Shown piece after piece: positions 62,691 through 64,000 of a stretch of DNA of 64,000 nt (positions within the stretch are counted from its first letter, which is position 1; each line of letters begins with the position of its first letter). The translations under genes were made by a program, and so were the position numbers. Source of the stretch: Cucumis sativus (taxonomy: Eukaryota > Streptophyta > Magnoliopsida > Cucurbitales > Cucurbitaceae); NCBI RefSeq assembly GCF_000004075.3, contig NC_026657.2, positions 30,846,408-30,910,407 of the forward strand, in the 5' to 3' direction. The notes beneath the pieces were generated by a model. The model ran no database searches and was not told where the DNA came from. It saw nothing but the letters and a program-made list of their open reading frames with translations.

Positions 62691-64000
62691 ACTCTCCATC
62701 ATCGGCCTCGTTTTATTTTATATAATCAACAATAGAAATTGTGATTTTTTTCAATTGATATCGAAATTTAACGTCGTTGTACTGTTATTTCATTGATGAA
62801 TTTATTATAATGTGCGTAGTATTTAAATTCTTTTAATCGTGTTTACTTAAACATATTTTTAACGTAATTTGGTTGTGATTGAAATGGTTTATTTTATACT
62901 ATATGATATTCACCATGATAGTTATTATTATCATTCATGGTTAATTAGTAATGGTAGTAATAATTGCAATATGTTTATAGATATTATACTATTGAATGTT
63001 ACATACTTTTCAAACACAATATTGATCATTTTTTAAGCTTAATTGAATGATATTTGTTGATTATGAATTAAAAACAACAAAATTAGGAAAGTATAATTAA
63101 GATAGAAGTTCAAGGAAAGGATTCAATCAAAGACCAAACCTCTCTACATTAATTCAAGCATGATCAAAGTATGTTTCATCCCAAAAAAATATTAAAGTAT
63201 TCATTTATTTTCAAACCTTGCATCTAATTTTTTAGATTTAAAAATGTATTTTGAAATTTGAAATTTGTTTTGTACTTAATAAGTCGGAAAGCATTCAACT
63301 TTATGTTTAGTAGACAATTAGCCTCTTTCAAAATCATGAATTTTTATTGGATAAAAAAGAGACGAAGGTATAAAATTGAGTAAGATATAGAATTCAATTA
63401 TATAAATCTACTATTTTTTACGATAATTTGAGTATGTTAAGAACGTGTCTAGTTGAACGGTAATAGATATATAATACCCTCACAACAATTAAAAGAAGTT
63501 GAAGGGGTGTCTCCTACAAGCAAATAGTAATGATTTGTTAAAAATAGAGTAATACTGTTTTGAAAATTTTAGCTGTTTCATCATTAATTTTTTGTTTAAA
63601 AAAGTATTAATATTAGTCAGCATCATTAAATACCTTTGAAACTTTTAGTTTAGGTTTGAATTTAAAATTTATGAGAATGAGAATAAATGCTACTACTACA
63701 AACTTCATTGTTTGTCTAATCAACTTACTTGTTTATATATATATCTTTTCTAGGAAAACAAGCATCAAATGGAAGAAATAAATATGATATTCAAAATAGT
63801 ATATTTGTCTTAATCGACAAGTGTTAGAACCCAATAAAAAAGAATTCCTCGGATCACTAGTCGCGTCGTTCGTGATCTCCCACCAAGAAGGGCAACTACA
63901 ACTTTTAGTATGTATTGAAAGCTTGAACCTCTGCTAAAGATGTCAACTTGAACACTTCCTCGTTGTACAACTTATTTGGTCATCTCAATTGAATACAAAT

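Larger units (their letters stand above)
59990..64000. other. AT-rich terminal spacer
   Basis: No gene is supported. Items seen are tandem duplications at 61529-61612 and 62347-62398, a telomere-like pair at 61706-61721, and a GC-rich hairpin with TATA-like motif at 62645-62690. 63835-63960 has higher GC, possibly a retroelement edge or the start of something beyond the window. Confidence 0.5.

Noticed and set aside
1-64000. CRISPR arrays, bacterial operons, viral insertions
   Set aside because: No regularly spaced repeats, no prokaryotic gene arrangement and no viral coding remnants were seen; the window is ordinary plant nuclear DNA.
1-64000. Known conserved plant miRNA sequences
   Set aside because: A by-eye scan for common families (such as miR156, 159, 160, 164, 166, 167, 171, 172, 319, 390, 396) found no match; a computed search could still reveal diverged ones.

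Overview
The window is nuclear DNA of a flowering plant (dicot). The coding islands are split by short GT-AG introns with strongly AT-rich introns and spacers. The proteins are plant-specific families (SAUR, CRIB-type ROP GAP, chloroplast ABCB29-type half transporter, CxxC-tailed glutaredoxin-like protein), and there are no bacterial operon features. The dispersed repeats, especially an inverted-repeat element built on CTATCAGTGATAGAC-like motifs at 56.1-56.4 kb, suggest a cucurbit. That family-level guess rests on memory of such repeats, not on a search.

Layout. 0-2.9 kb is spacer with a TA microsatellite. At 3.0-5.0 kb (+) there is a six-exon alpha-carbonic anhydrase with an insertion-like intron 3. 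5.0-8.6 kb is spacer with old retroelement and dispersed-repeat traces. At 8.7-9.5 kb (-) there is an intronless plant-specific gene of unknown role. 9.9-18.6 kb is a long AT-rich gene desert with a 52-bp tandem duplication. At 18.8-20.0 kb (+) there is an intronless glutaredoxin-domain gene. Then come four minus-strand genes in a gene-dense island: RPA 14 kDa subunit (21.5-23.6 kb), ABCB29-like transporter (24.9-28.9 kb, 10 exons, one GC-AG intron), a small tail-anchored protein (30.1-30.5 kb), and a CRIB/RhoGAP protein (31.7-34.8 kb). 35.4-48.1 kb is mostly repeat-rich spacer with a tRNA-Pro(CGG) at 41.0 kb, two orphan coding-like fragments and related inverted-repeat elements. A SAUR gene lies at 48.15 kb (+). 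At 50.7-55.0 kb and 57.1-59.9 kb (both -) there is a tandem pair of three-exon acyltransferase-like genes with identical intron phases. 60-64 kb is spacer.

The genes do not form a pathway; this is an ordinary euchromatic gene neighbourhood. The most biologically interesting part is the diverged tandem pair of condensation-fold acyltransferase-like genes. Both copies carry the same unusual HxxxxD variant where HxxxD is expected. Spliced models for all multi-exon genes were built by hand from splice sites and reading-frame continuity; each closes into one uninterrupted frame.
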